Shown here: positions 1-9,108 of the stretch, one piece after another
Layout of the letters: the number at the start of each line of letters is the position of its first letter
How positions within the stretch are numbered: position 1 is the stretch's first letter
Assembly (NCBI GenBank): GCA_039707655.1
Contig: CM077676.1
Coordinates: 237,313,366-237,377,365, forward strand
Origin: Elymus sibiricus
Taxonomy: Eukaryota > Streptophyta > Magnoliopsida > Poales > Poaceae
Reading direction: 5' to 3'
Length of the DNA stretch: 64,000 nt
Made by a program: the position numbers and the translations under genes
The notes under the pieces: generated by a model
Seen by the model: the letters and a program-made list of their open reading frames with translations, nothing else
Databases searched by the model: none
Told to the model about the DNA's origin: nothing

Positions 1-1004
1 AGCTAATTCTCTTTCCAGTCCACTGACACGTGCCCCGACAAGTCTTACCAAACCACCTGCCTGCTCGACACCTAAATGATTAGCGACCAACTGCCCGATG
101 AGGTGGAGCGAGGAAGAGGCGGTAAGGGTTTGCCGGCATGGAGCTTGTCGGGCCTTCAGCTTGCCGGCACATATCTTGCCGGCAAGTGTTGCCTCTAGCT
201 TCAGTACTAGCTAAATACTTCTCGATGGTTCATCTTGATATCTTCTCCACAGTTTTGCAACCAAGTCTTGAGTCTTGATATTGATAGTCTTCCGGCAAGC
301 CCCGGCCATCAGGAAAGCTACCACTGTCTGTGCATAAGTCAGGGTATAAAATGCCCATGTTTTATACACCGACAGCAGTGGCCGTGACTAGTGTCTGGTT
401 CAGCTTCAGCTTCTAAAACTGTAGTCATGGTGGAAGCAAATTAACTAGTACTACTATTGTTGTTCGTCCGAATGAATCAACTGTCAAAGGGGTGTTTTCT
501 TGCTGCCAATGGTTGAATTCATGTCGAACGGCTGGCGTGCATTTTCTCTTACAACTTCTATCTCCCATCTTATTCTTCCTCCAGCCTCCCAAACCAGCGC
601 CGGCCAAACAGCATGCCCCCGCCACTCCGCGGCCGGCGACTAACGCGAAACAAATGTTCTGCCACCAGAAATATAAATAGTAAAATGGAAAAAAAGAGTC
701 TCGCCGCCTACTAAAATACTGACATCTCAGACCCACCAGATTGTCAATGTAGTAAATAAACGAGTGAATTAAACAAGGAGAGGCTATCACCAAGGACTTC
801 ATTTTTGTAGGTCGAGCAAATATAAACTGGGCTTTGGCCTGACCAGCCTACTATATGCACAGCCCACGACATGCTGATACCGGGATCCAGCAGGTCTCGA
901 CTGGGCTGTGGGACACTGAGCCTAGTTTTTTTCCTTAAAAATGTCTCAGACAGGTTATGTTACCTTTTTAAAGAAAAAACGCATAGCTCAGTTCTTATTT
1001 TCTA
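1..1004. other. Unassigned, repeat-like intergenic DNA
   Basis: No gene can be supported. Around 132-178 a GCCGGCA-type word recurs several times. A TATA-like string (TATAAAAT) lies at 345-352, so this could be a retrotransposon promoter relic. A short stretch near 565-605 (CCTCCCAAACCAGCGCCGG) reappears in diverged form near 2303-2325, which marks the region as old dispersed repeat. The open frames on both strands are short, do not resemble known proteins and are taken as chance. Confidence 0.4.
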
Positions 1005-1071
1005 CTCCCTCCGTATCAAAATATAACACGTTTTGGTAGGCTAAAATAGCCTACAAAATGTCTTATATTTT
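1005..1071. mobile_element. Decayed short Stowaway-type MITE
   Basis: After a TA dinucleotide (1003-1004) the sequence begins CTCCCTCCGTATCAAAATAT, the usual Stowaway terminal repeat. It then folds on itself: GGTAGGCTA and TAGCCTAC form the inner arms, and the run TTATATTTT returns at the right. The right terminal repeat is lost after 1071, so only one end is intact. This matches the very short (about 80-90 bp) palindromic Stowaway elements common in grasses. Confidence 0.6.
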
Positions 1072-1079
1072 ATAAGAAT

Positions 1080-2155
1080 GTTGTGGCCAGACCAACATTA
1101 CTATTTAACCCAGAGAAGAAATGTGTGTATTTTTTTAAAAAGGTAATGGTTGTAAATTATCCGAAAATATTAAATGGGGCATGTCCGCAACATTATGTTT
1201 TAATCCAGCCCAGAAATCGGTGTATTTTGAAAAAACAATTGGGCTTTAAATTCTCATACAAAAGTTAATGGGTTGCAGTCCGCAACATTATTTTTTCACC
1301 CATCCTGTAAATTATTAAAGAAAATCTCTTGTCCAAACAAAATGCCCAGCCCACTTTTATTTTTTATAACATTGCTCTGTCCAGCCAGCCCAGCAAATGT
1401 GTGTATTTAGAAAAGAAGTAAATGGGTTGTAAGTTCTAAGAAAAAAAGAATAAATGGTTGCAGCATGCCCGCAACATTATTTTTTCACCTAGCCAAGCAA
1501 ATGGGTGTATTTCGATTTTTTAACAAATGGGTCGTAAATTCTAAAAAATATTAAATGGGCTGAATGTCCGGCACAGAATAGGAAGCTGACATTGTGGGCC
1601 CACGAGGCTGAAGCCCACGCAAGGCATTGTCAACTTGGTCAACAAAACAATTCTGATAGCCGTAGGCATTGGACGTAAATCAAACGGCCAACGTGCTTCA
1701 TCAATCTCTCGTCCTCTTCATCCTACGCTGGCGGGACCATGCTGGGCTACATTTTTTTTGCGAATTGATGGGCTGCAAATCTTTCAAGACAAGGAGGCAT
1801 GCATTCGGCTTGCGAGAAAATTGGCTGAAATAACTAATAAGAAAAAGGTTCTAAATATAAAAAACACAGCAAACTGGCAATTAGTTTCAAATTTTGGATT
1901 TTTTTTCTTCGGATTTTGAGATTTGAAATACCATTGGATTTTAATCTAATTTTATTTTATTTTTAAATTAGTTTGCATCTGATGGGAAATTTCAGGATTA
2001 AAAATAGTTCGGACTCCATCGAAATATGCAAAATTTTGTTGAAATTATTAACCATGGTACTGGGAAGAAAATGGGCTGTAATAAATTCCTTAAGAATTAG
2101 CAAATGGGCTGTAAATTATTTACAAAAAATAGCAAATGGGTTGTATGCTTTCTGC
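1080..2155. repeat. Diverged interspersed repeat, AAATGGGCTGTAAATT-type units
   Basis: A word of the form AAATGGG(C/T)TGTAAATT recurs about ten times, often followed by GCAACATTATTTTTTCACC and a GTGTATTT stretch (1140-1160, 1265-1310, 1420-1530, 1535-1565, 2070-2140). Spacing is irregular, 40-150 bp. The block reads as several rounds of local duplication of one unit, now diverged. The segment 1577-1745 resembles 2166-2330, including the shared stretch around GTCAACTTGGTCAACAA. No protein is credible here and I cannot assign a family. Confidence 0.5.
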
Positions 2156-2718
2156 CACACATTTGGAGGCTGACTTGTGGGCCTACTAAGTTGACGGGTA
2201 CGCAAGGCTTTGTCAACTTAGTCAACAATCGATTCTACCAGCGTGAACGTTCGATGTCAATCCAACCGCCGTTATGCTTTTTCAATCTCTGATTTCTTGC
2301 TCCAGCCGCCCAAACCAGCGCCGACGGGACCGCCTGCTCCCGACTCCGATGGACGGTTGTGCTGCCGCGAAGGACTCACCGCCCCACTACTCCCACCGCT
2401 GGCCAATCCATCCCTCTACTCACCCACACCTTTTGTTGTTCTCCGGCGACGGAAGCCTCATCCCGCAGTCAACCCTCGTACTCCCCTCCGCCTGGGACTC
2501 CACTATCGCGTCTTCCCCGGCTTCGGGTCGTTCCCTTCCAAGGCCTCGCCATCGTCCACCGCCTTGGTGCTCTCGGCACGGCATGGTCAATGTGGTCAAC
2601 GAACGACGGCCATCGGAAGAGGACTGTACTTGGAGAGGCTGACGGCTGGGTCCATGGCCGCACGCAAGGAAGTGCCTCCTTATTACGCGCAAAAAAATGA
2701 TTCCTCCACCTGATAGTC
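2156..2718. repeat. GC-rich repeat copy with chance open frames
   Basis: The left part is a diverged copy of 1577-1745 (GTGGGCC, CGCAAGGC, GTCAACTTAGTCAAC, then CAATCTCTGATTTC). The rest is C-rich. Long frames overlap here on both strands in several phases, which is typical of GC-rich non-coding DNA. None shows a domain, a signal peptide or a compositional bias favouring one frame. The region ends near 2718, where sequence typical of an Athila-type 3'UTR begins. Confidence 0.4.
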
Positions 2719-3212
2719 TCCTATATTGTCACTTTCATATACTAGTGGGAATTTTTCATTACAGAACTTGGCTTGTATATTCCAATGACAAGCTTCCTCA
2801 AATACCTGAGGTCTTCATGAGCAAGCAAGTTGGATGCACACCCACTTAGTTTCTGTTGAGCTTTCATACACTTATAGCTCTTAGTGCATCCGTTGCATGG
2901 TAATCCCTACTCCTCGCATTGATATCGATTAATGGACATCTCCATAGTCCGTTGATCCGCCGAGTTGATGCGAGACTTTCTTCCTCTTGACTTCCCTCAT
3001 TTATCTCTACCACCGCATTCTATTCCACCTATAGTGCTATATCCATGGCTCACACTCATGTATTGCATGAAGTTGAAAATGCTGAAGCGTGTAAGAAGTA
3101 CGATCCAATTGCATGGTTTAACACCGAGGTGGTCATGATATATATTTATGCTGTGAAGGCGGAGTCATGCCATGCTAACATGATAAAATGAGTGGGGATA
3201 ACATTCATTAAG
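2719..3212 (+). mobile_element. Athila-type gypsy element, 3'UTR, left part
   Basis: The stretch carries words I associate with the 3'UTR of Triticeae Athila-type elements (for example the run around CCATAGTCCGTTGATCCGCC at 2945-2965). It contains no open frame of note. It ends at TTAAG (3208-3212), which is repeated at 21063-21067 on the far side of the tandem copia array. The 3'UTR then resumes and leads into a PPT and LTR. The 5' part of the element (5' LTR, gag, pol) is missing; the break with older DNA is near 2718. The family name (Sabrina-like) is a guess. Confidence 0.6.
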
Positions 3213-4008
3213 TGTAGGATCGAAAGTATGTCTAGAGGGGGGGTGATTAGACTACTTGACCAAATAAAAATCTATCCTTTTCCCAATTTTAGTTGTGGGC
3301 AGATTTTAGCAAGTATATCAAGTCAAGCAACACCCTACACATGCAATTCTAAGAGTATAGCAGCGAAAAGTAAAACATTGCATATGTAAGTAAAGGAGGG
3401 GATCGGAGATTTCAAACGCAATGAAGGCACGATGATTTTTGGCGTGGTTCCGATAGGTGGTGCTATCGTACATCCACGTTGATGGAGACTTCAACCCACG
3501 AAGGGTAACGGTTGCGCGAGTCCACGGAGGGCTCCACCCACAAAGGGTCCACGATGAAGCAACCTTGTCTATTCCACCATGGCTTACGTCCACGAAGGAC
3601 TAGCCTCACTCGGGGTAGATCTTCATGAAGTAGGCGATCTCCTTGCCCTTACAAACTCCTTGGTTCAACTCCACATGATCTTGGAGGCTCCCAAGTGACA
3701 CCTAACCAATCTAGGAGACACCACTCTCCAAAAGGTAATAGACGGTGTGTTGATGATGAACTCCTTGCTCTTGTGCTTCAAATGATAGTCTCCCCAACAC
3801 TAAAGAACTTCCTCACAGATTTGGAATTTGTGGAAAAAAGATTTGAGTGGAAAGCGACTTGGGGAAGGCTAGAAATCAAGGTTCAAATGGTTGGATTGGA
3901 TATCTTGATCTCAACACATGAGAAGGTGGTTCTCTCTCAGAAAATGTATGGTGGAAATGTAGACACGTTCTGATGGCTCTCTTACTTGGTAAGAGGGTGG
4001 TGGAGGGG

Positions 4009-4016
4009 TATATATA
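4009..4016 (-). promoter_or_regulatory. LTR TATA box
   Basis: TATATATA set in GGGGTATATATAGCC, read on the minus strand. The same box is at 12148-12155 and 20282-20289 in the other two LTRs. It separates a palindrome-rich U3 from R/U5. Transcription would start about 30 bp towards lower coordinates. Confidence 0.7.
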
Positions 4017-4048
4017 GCCTCCACACGAAATCCAACTGTGACACACTC

Positions 4049-4446
4049 TTGACCAAACTTGGTGGCACCGATTTGAATCTCGGTGAGACCGACCTGTGCA
4101 AAAGATATGAACGTTTGAAGTTTCGGTGGGACTGACTGGGAACAACTCGGAGCGACCGATGTGCAATGGTAGGGCAAAACCTCGTTTCGGTGGCACCGAC
4201 TGCAACATCTCGGTGAAACCGAAATAATTGCAACAGGCAATAGAAAGTTGGTCAAGCCATCTCGGTGGCAACGATTGCAAACTCGGTTAGACCGAAATAA
4301 TTGCAATAGGCAATAGAGAGTTAGCCAGGCCATCTCGGTGAGACCGAGATCCATATCGGTGGATCCGATTTGTTAGGGTTTGGCTTGTGGCACTGTCTTA
4401 ATGAACTCGGTGGGTCCGGATGAATAGGATTCGGTGGAACCGAGTT
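4049..4446. promoter_or_regulatory. Array of about 12 TCGGT-N3-ACCGA palindromes in U3
   Basis: Imperfect 13-bp palindromes occur about every 20-50 bp: TGGTGGCACCGA, TCGGTGAGACCGA, TCGGTGGCACCGA, TCGGTGAAACCGA, TCGGTTAGACCGA, TCGGTGAGACCGA, TCGGTGGATCCGA and TCGGTGGAACCGA are the clearest. The arms TCGGT and ACCGA are kept better than the 3-bp spacer. The array is directly upstream of the TATA box in element orientation and recurs in LTR 2 and LTR 3. This placement fits protein-binding sites for a dimeric factor, but that is inference. Confidence 0.65.
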
Positions 4447-4791
4447 AGACTTTGGAACTTTGGACAAGTTCGGATAGAGAAAGTGGCTGAGGGTTTTGGA
4501 GCAACATCACTAAGCACTTGAGCAAATAGATCATTATCAAAACCTCATCCCCTTTTAATAGTATTGGCTTTCCTATGGACTCAATGTGATCTTGGATCAC
4601 TAAACCAAAAATGAAGAGTCTTGATCTTTTGCCAATGTATGTCCTTAGCATTTTGAAGGGTCCACATTCCCTAGTCCTTGCCATGCCAATCATTGAACTT
4701 CCTAAAATCTTTCACTTGAATGTTTATTAGTTCAATGAGATATATGTTGTAATGAATTACCAAAACCACCAAGGGAGCAAATGCACTTTCA

Positions 4792-4806
4792 ATCTCTCCC
4801 TTTTTG
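4792..4806 (-). other. Polypurine tract, copy A
   Basis: In element orientation a purine run of the AAAAAGGGAGAGAT type lies immediately before the LTR start TGAAAG. This is the plus-strand primer position for reverse transcription. The equivalent in copy B is 12925-12939. Confidence 0.75.
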
Positions 4807-5310
4807 GTAATTGATGACAACATATAGATCAAAGCTTTGATAGAGGATATAATCAATGAATAATATCGTCGCTTTGAGAAGTATATGATAAGCAAGAGCT
4901 CCCCCTAAATTTTTGCATTATTAAGAATTTGTGTTTGAATGCAAATGAATAATCGATTAGGATCATGGGTTACTCTTCCATGTCACATACAACTTGGTGA
5001 GCGCACAAAATGATATGAGTGGAATAATAAGCACGCATCACCAAAACACATGTGAATGATCATACATAGATAGAGATAAAGATAACCAATGTGCATAACA
5101 TGTAGCATAGTATGATCAAACACACAAATAACCAACGTAGTCTCAAGCATAAGGAACAAAGTAGCAAGCACACAATCAAACACTCTCAAAAGAAATCAAA
5201 CGAAGCAAAAGACAAGACGCTCTCTCTCGAAGCCTAACGATCTATACATATTCTCCCCCTTTGGCAACAAGTACGAAAAAGCTCGAATAGGTATAGAGCT
5301 AGTCGTCACT
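4807..5310. other. 3' untranslated region of internal unit A
   Basis: AT-rich sequence between the end of the second ORF and the PPT. Several short frames are present but none is conserved in copy B with coding character. Copy B carries a 22-bp deletion here relative to copy A, corresponding to about 5235-5256. Confidence 0.5.
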
Positions 5311-7381
5311 CTAGGCACGATCTCCGGCAGCTCCTAGAGGTGAAGATCTCTGGCTGGCAGCTCCGGTGTGCGTAGACGGCGTTGAGATCACTGCGTCTGC
5401 AAAGGCTTCGGCTGAAGTCTGTTGTGCTGGTGGAGTGGAAACTGGAGGAGGAACTGATGGAGCAGCAGCTGGTGCAGAAACTGTAGTCCTCACATCTGCA
5501 GTGAGTATAGCAGCAGACCTTGGTGCCCTAGGCACTGACTGAAATATGTCTGTGGTTGGTCTCTCATCCCCACTGTCAGACTCTCTAATTCTGTCCACAT
5601 CTCTATGTAGCTTCTCTACGGTGGTCTGGATCTCTGTGACTTTGACATCAAGATCATAAAATTTTGTTTCCACAATCCGCCCTAAACTTGCCTGATTCTT
5701 GACAAGGTTGGCCAGACTTTGTTCAATCCTCTGGGTGGCTTCAAGCAGATAAGTCATCTGATCCGACTTAGTCTTGAGCTAAGCTGTAGATGAGCTAGGA
5801 GCTGATGCTTCCTTTGCTGCCTTGGCTGCTTTAGCTGCTTCAATCTTTGCCTGTGCCTAAGCAGAAGTAGGGTGAGAAGGATCCATCACCACTACATTAT
5901 CCTCAAACTCAGGAAACAGTGGAAGGTGCTCTTTGTCAAGAAGATATGTGCTCGTTCCAACCTTGGAATTGATGAGCAACTGAATGTGCGGAGCAAAACC
6001 ACATGACCTCTTTTGGTCAGTTGTTGTCCTGTTTATGGTCTCAACTATTAGACTCATAACCTTGAATTTCTGAGGTACATCAAACAGGTGCAGCATGTTG
6101 ATGGAGTGGCCACGAATCATCTTGTCATCTCCAGATTTGGGCATCAAAGTGTGCCTCAAAATAGTGTTGGTAGTGGCCAAACCAGGTAGTAAATGCTTCA
6201 CTGACCCTAACTTGTGTGTCTCAAGATCCTTATCTGGTATAGGATTGTACATGTTCTTCATGGAATTGTGATCCATCTTGGGCTTGGCATAGACATCAAC
6301 ATCATCCTCTTCTTCCTTAGGGGCTTCAACAAGGGCAGCCCACTCAGTGATGGAAGACTGGTATCTCACACCTTCAGTCATCCACACTATTTTCCCATCT
6401 GGATAAAAGTGTGATGTGGAATAAAATTGCATTATCATCTCATCACTCCATGATGTAAGCTTCCTTCCTATGAAGGTATCAACTCCAGCAAGCTTGAAAC
6501 TTTCATGCACATGAGGAAAGTTGTCCTCATTCTCATCAATGTATTCCCACTTGACCCATCTCATGTCACTGACTATTGGCTTCTTGTCTAGCAGCACTGT
6601 CTCATAGAAATCTTGTTGCTCTCTAGTGTGAAACCTATAGTCACAAGCTGTTCTTCTCTTGACAGAGTAAGGATCACTCTCTCTCCATTTCCTCAGACCA
6701 TTGTCCCTTCTTGCCTTCATATCCTCTGCAATAGGATGAGTGTCATCATGATCGGGCAACTTGGGCCTTGAGCACTAGTGGCTCATCATCAACTTCAGCT
6801 TCAGGCACTGGGGCCTTGTTTTTCTCTTTAGCAGAAACATCTCTTGTGGTTCTCTTAGGTCTGGTTGTTGTAGCTTTCTTTGTCTTGGAGGAGGTGCTGG
6901 ATTGCATTGCACTTGCCATAAGCTTTTGTTGCTTTGCAGGAGGTGGATTTGCTGGTTCTTCCTCATCAGTAGCATCATCTCTCCTCATGGAGGTTGGTTT
7001 GAAGATCACATGTGCAGTTTGTTTCCTTTCTCTTTTCTTGCTTGCAACTTTGGCTTTTGAGCCACTTGGCTCCTCAAGAGTGAGTTTCATTCCTTTCTTG
7101 GCTGCAGATGATTCTGACATCTTTCTAGTAACTCCTCTTTCTTTTCTTGTGCCATATTCCTTGGCAACAACTGCTGGCTTCTTCTTCATGGAGGTGGCCT
7201 CCTCAGCTGCAAAGTCCTCATCATCATCATCTGAATTTCTCTTCTTTTTGGACCTGGTGGTAGCCTTGGGCAATTCAGGAGAACTCCTTTCTCCTTCATA
7301 ATAACTCTCCTCAGGGCTTGACCCTGCACTCAGCTCTGCTGATCTTTCTGACATGTTCTGGCTATCACTTGCTTCAGACAT
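5311..7381 (-). pseudogene. Second ORF (env-position protein), copy A, broken
   Basis: Function unknown. The N-terminal part (7381-6746) is highly charged and probably disordered: acidic and serine-rich at first, then Lys/Arg-rich stretches resembling nuclear localisation signals. A frame change at 6746-6759 leads to a globular part (6759-5857). Its composition (segment around WVKWEYIDEN, then QFYSTSHF and WMTEGVRY) resembles the 'putative plant transposon protein' and Athila ORF1-type families. The C-terminal part (5757-5311) has a heptad-like coiled coil (LLEATQRIEQSLANL) and an Ala/Pro/Ser tail. Copy A has in-frame TAG codons near 5857 and 5778. In SIRE-type elements this position, 3' of pol, holds the env-like gene. 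I see no transmembrane segment or signal peptide. Confidence 0.6.
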
Positions 7382-8037
7382 CTTGCAAACAGACCCTGTG
7401 AATAGATTGGTATGAGCCGAGTAGATGAGTTATCACAAAAAGACAGCTGGTTTTTGAAAATGTGAGTTCAAACCTTAGTTTCAACTTTTCACAGAAGGGA
7501 TTTTGGATCCTCCGAGTTGATCATTTCGGTGATACCAAAGCACTCAACAGAAACTTGGCACACAGTTTCGGTCAGACCGATTTGCGGCTCGGTGTCTCCG
7601 ATATGCTAGGGTTTCATAGAAACTTACTTTCGGTCTCACCGATTCGTACAACTCGGTGGCACCGAGGGGTACTAGTGCAATGGCTAAAGCCAAATCAGTG
7701 ACTCCGAAAGTTTCAATTTGATTGGTCCGAGATGCATTCTGCGAAAACTTAAACCTAAATTTTTTGCTCGAATCTAATCTAAGGAGTTTTATATGAGGAA
7801 AGAGCATTGCAAACTGTGGCATGAATCATGGCGAAATCCCTAGTGCATAGAATCAGAAATTGAAGCACAAGGGGATCAAATTTTACCCTAACTTGGCGCA
7901 AACCCTCTACGGCTGCAACGGAGGGATAGATTTCCGTTGATTGCGACAGAATCCAACAGTCCAGAGACTTGGCGACGGCAGCAGTGGGGCCCGGGTTCGA
8001 AGGGGTTTGAGAAATTTCAATCGAACGGATCCGCTGG

Positions 8038-8046
8038 ATATATATA
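8038..8046 (-). promoter_or_regulatory. Internal TATA-like box upstream of second ORF
   Basis: ATATATATA in GGATATATATACCC, read on the minus strand as GGGTATATATATCC. It closely resembles the LTR TATA box and likewise has palindromes immediately upstream (8058-8300). The same box is at 16170-16178 in unit B. It would give a leader of roughly 620 nt before the ATG at 7381. Whether it is used is not known. Confidence 0.45.
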
Positions 8047-8057
8047 CCCACTGGCTA

Positions 8058-8300
8058 TCGGTGGCTCCGATTTGAAGTGAATCGGTGGCATCGAGACGAG
8101 CAACTGCTTGCAGTTAAGCGTATCGGTGGCTCCGAGACAGTTCATGTCGGTTGCACCGAGATGGAAAATCTGATCAGTCTAAATGGTTTCGGTGAGACCG
8201 AATGAGAGTGAGTTGGTCTAACCGAAAGTCATCTAGAAGGTTTTGGAGTTCAGTCCTTTGCAGATCGGTGACTCCGAGTGCACCTCACCCGGAGGGTCCG
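8058..8300. promoter_or_regulatory. Second palindrome array, upstream of internal TATA-like box
   Basis: About eight copies: ATCGGTGGCTCCGAT, TCGGTGGCATCGA, TCGGTGGCTCCGA, TCGGTTGCACCGA, TCGGTGAGACCGA, TCGGTGACTCCGA and more degenerate forms. Further copies lie downstream at 7522-7735 (TCGGTCAGACCGA, TCGGTCTCACCGA, TCGGTGGCACCGA). The counterpart in unit B is about 16190-16440. Confidence 0.6.
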
Positions 8301-9108
8301 AAAAATACTTGTTCAATTTTTGTGATATAGCAAGAATAGAATTTGAGACCAGAAAGAATAGATAGATAGAGAGGGTTCCTAGGCATTCTTGTACATCCAC
8401 TTGGCCAGAAAAACCAAGACAATCAAAACAACAAATGGATGTTCTTGAATGAAGAGAAATATGCATTCCAACATGCTCACACAAAAAGATAGCAAATAAA
8501 ATATGTGTCAAACATGCACAACCAATTCTAGCATCTATCAAGAAATGGGCGATGACATAGTCATCTATATATGAGTATATTGACTTAGGAGTCAAATGAA
8601 AACATTTGATCATAGGTCATACTCGTCGTTTAAGCACAAGTGGGGTTACCACTTTTACATAAAGCATTAATGTGTTCACACCATTAGAGTTGCTTTAGCT
8701 CAAGTCTTAGAGCAAAGCTCCCCCTAAATGTGATACCCCCCCCCCCCAAAAGGAGGGATGAACTAACCTTGGGTTTTGTCGATGATGACTTCATGTAGAT
8801 GTTGAAGATGTGGATGCTCAATGTTGATGTAGACCATCAAGAGTTGGGAGCAATCCTTGGAGTTTTGCACTTTCAATACCTGCATGGGTTAGTCCCACAC
8901 AAGGAACACACAAAGATATCCATAGACATAGAGTGAAATGCACATATGATGATGTCCATGAATGCATTGAATACCTTGTCCCTTGTCTTACAAACAAGAG
9001 GGTTTGTGACTCCATGAACTAGTGCAAGATATTGAAGTTGGTTGCACAAGTTCTTGCCATAAATGAATGTGAGTGAAGTTTGTTGGCAGAGTCACCCTCA
9101 AGAACTCT

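Larger units (their letters stand above)
3213..4791 (-). repeat. LTR 1 (3' LTR) of the tandem copia element
   Basis: The LTR begins TGTAGGATCG on the plus strand and ends CACTTTCA. In element orientation it starts TGAAAGTGC and ends CGATCCTACA. It is flanked on the outside by the TSD TTAAG and on the inside by the PPT. A TATA box lies at 4009-4016 (minus strand) with a dense array of short palindromes upstream of it at 4049-4446. U5 includes a stretch in which ACGAAGG- and CCACGG-type words recur (3480-3600). Open frames inside are not credible. Confidence 0.9.
7382..9108. other. Spacer between gag and second ORF, unit A
   Basis: No coding region is supported. In minus orientation, 8560-8680 matches the stretch after pol in the pol-bearing copia element (shared around GAGTATGACCTATGATCA, and CCTAAGTCAATATACTC split there by a solo LTR). 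So the spacer is the old 3' flank of pol, and the pol domains have been deleted. Palindromes of the TCGGT-N3-ACCGA type cluster at 7522-7735 and 8058-8300. A C12 run lies at 8736-8747. Confidence 0.65.

Noticed and set aside
425..802. 125-residue minus-strand frame
   Set aside because: No domain, no conservation seen, lies in repeat-like DNA; taken as chance.
2243..2713. 156-residue plus-strand frame with three other frames overlapping it
   Set aside because: GC-rich repeat DNA; all frames open, no protein-like signature.
4049..4446. Regularly spaced short repeats that might suggest a CRISPR array
   Set aside because: The repeats are 13 bp and imperfect, the spacers are variable, and the setting is a plant LTR; there are no cas genes.
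6768..7301. 177-residue plus-strand frame, repeated at 14870-15403
   Set aside because: It is the reverse-strand shadow of the charged N-terminal part of the second ORF; its Ser/Val/Leu richness mirrors the Lys/Glu/Asp/Ser codons on the other strand.
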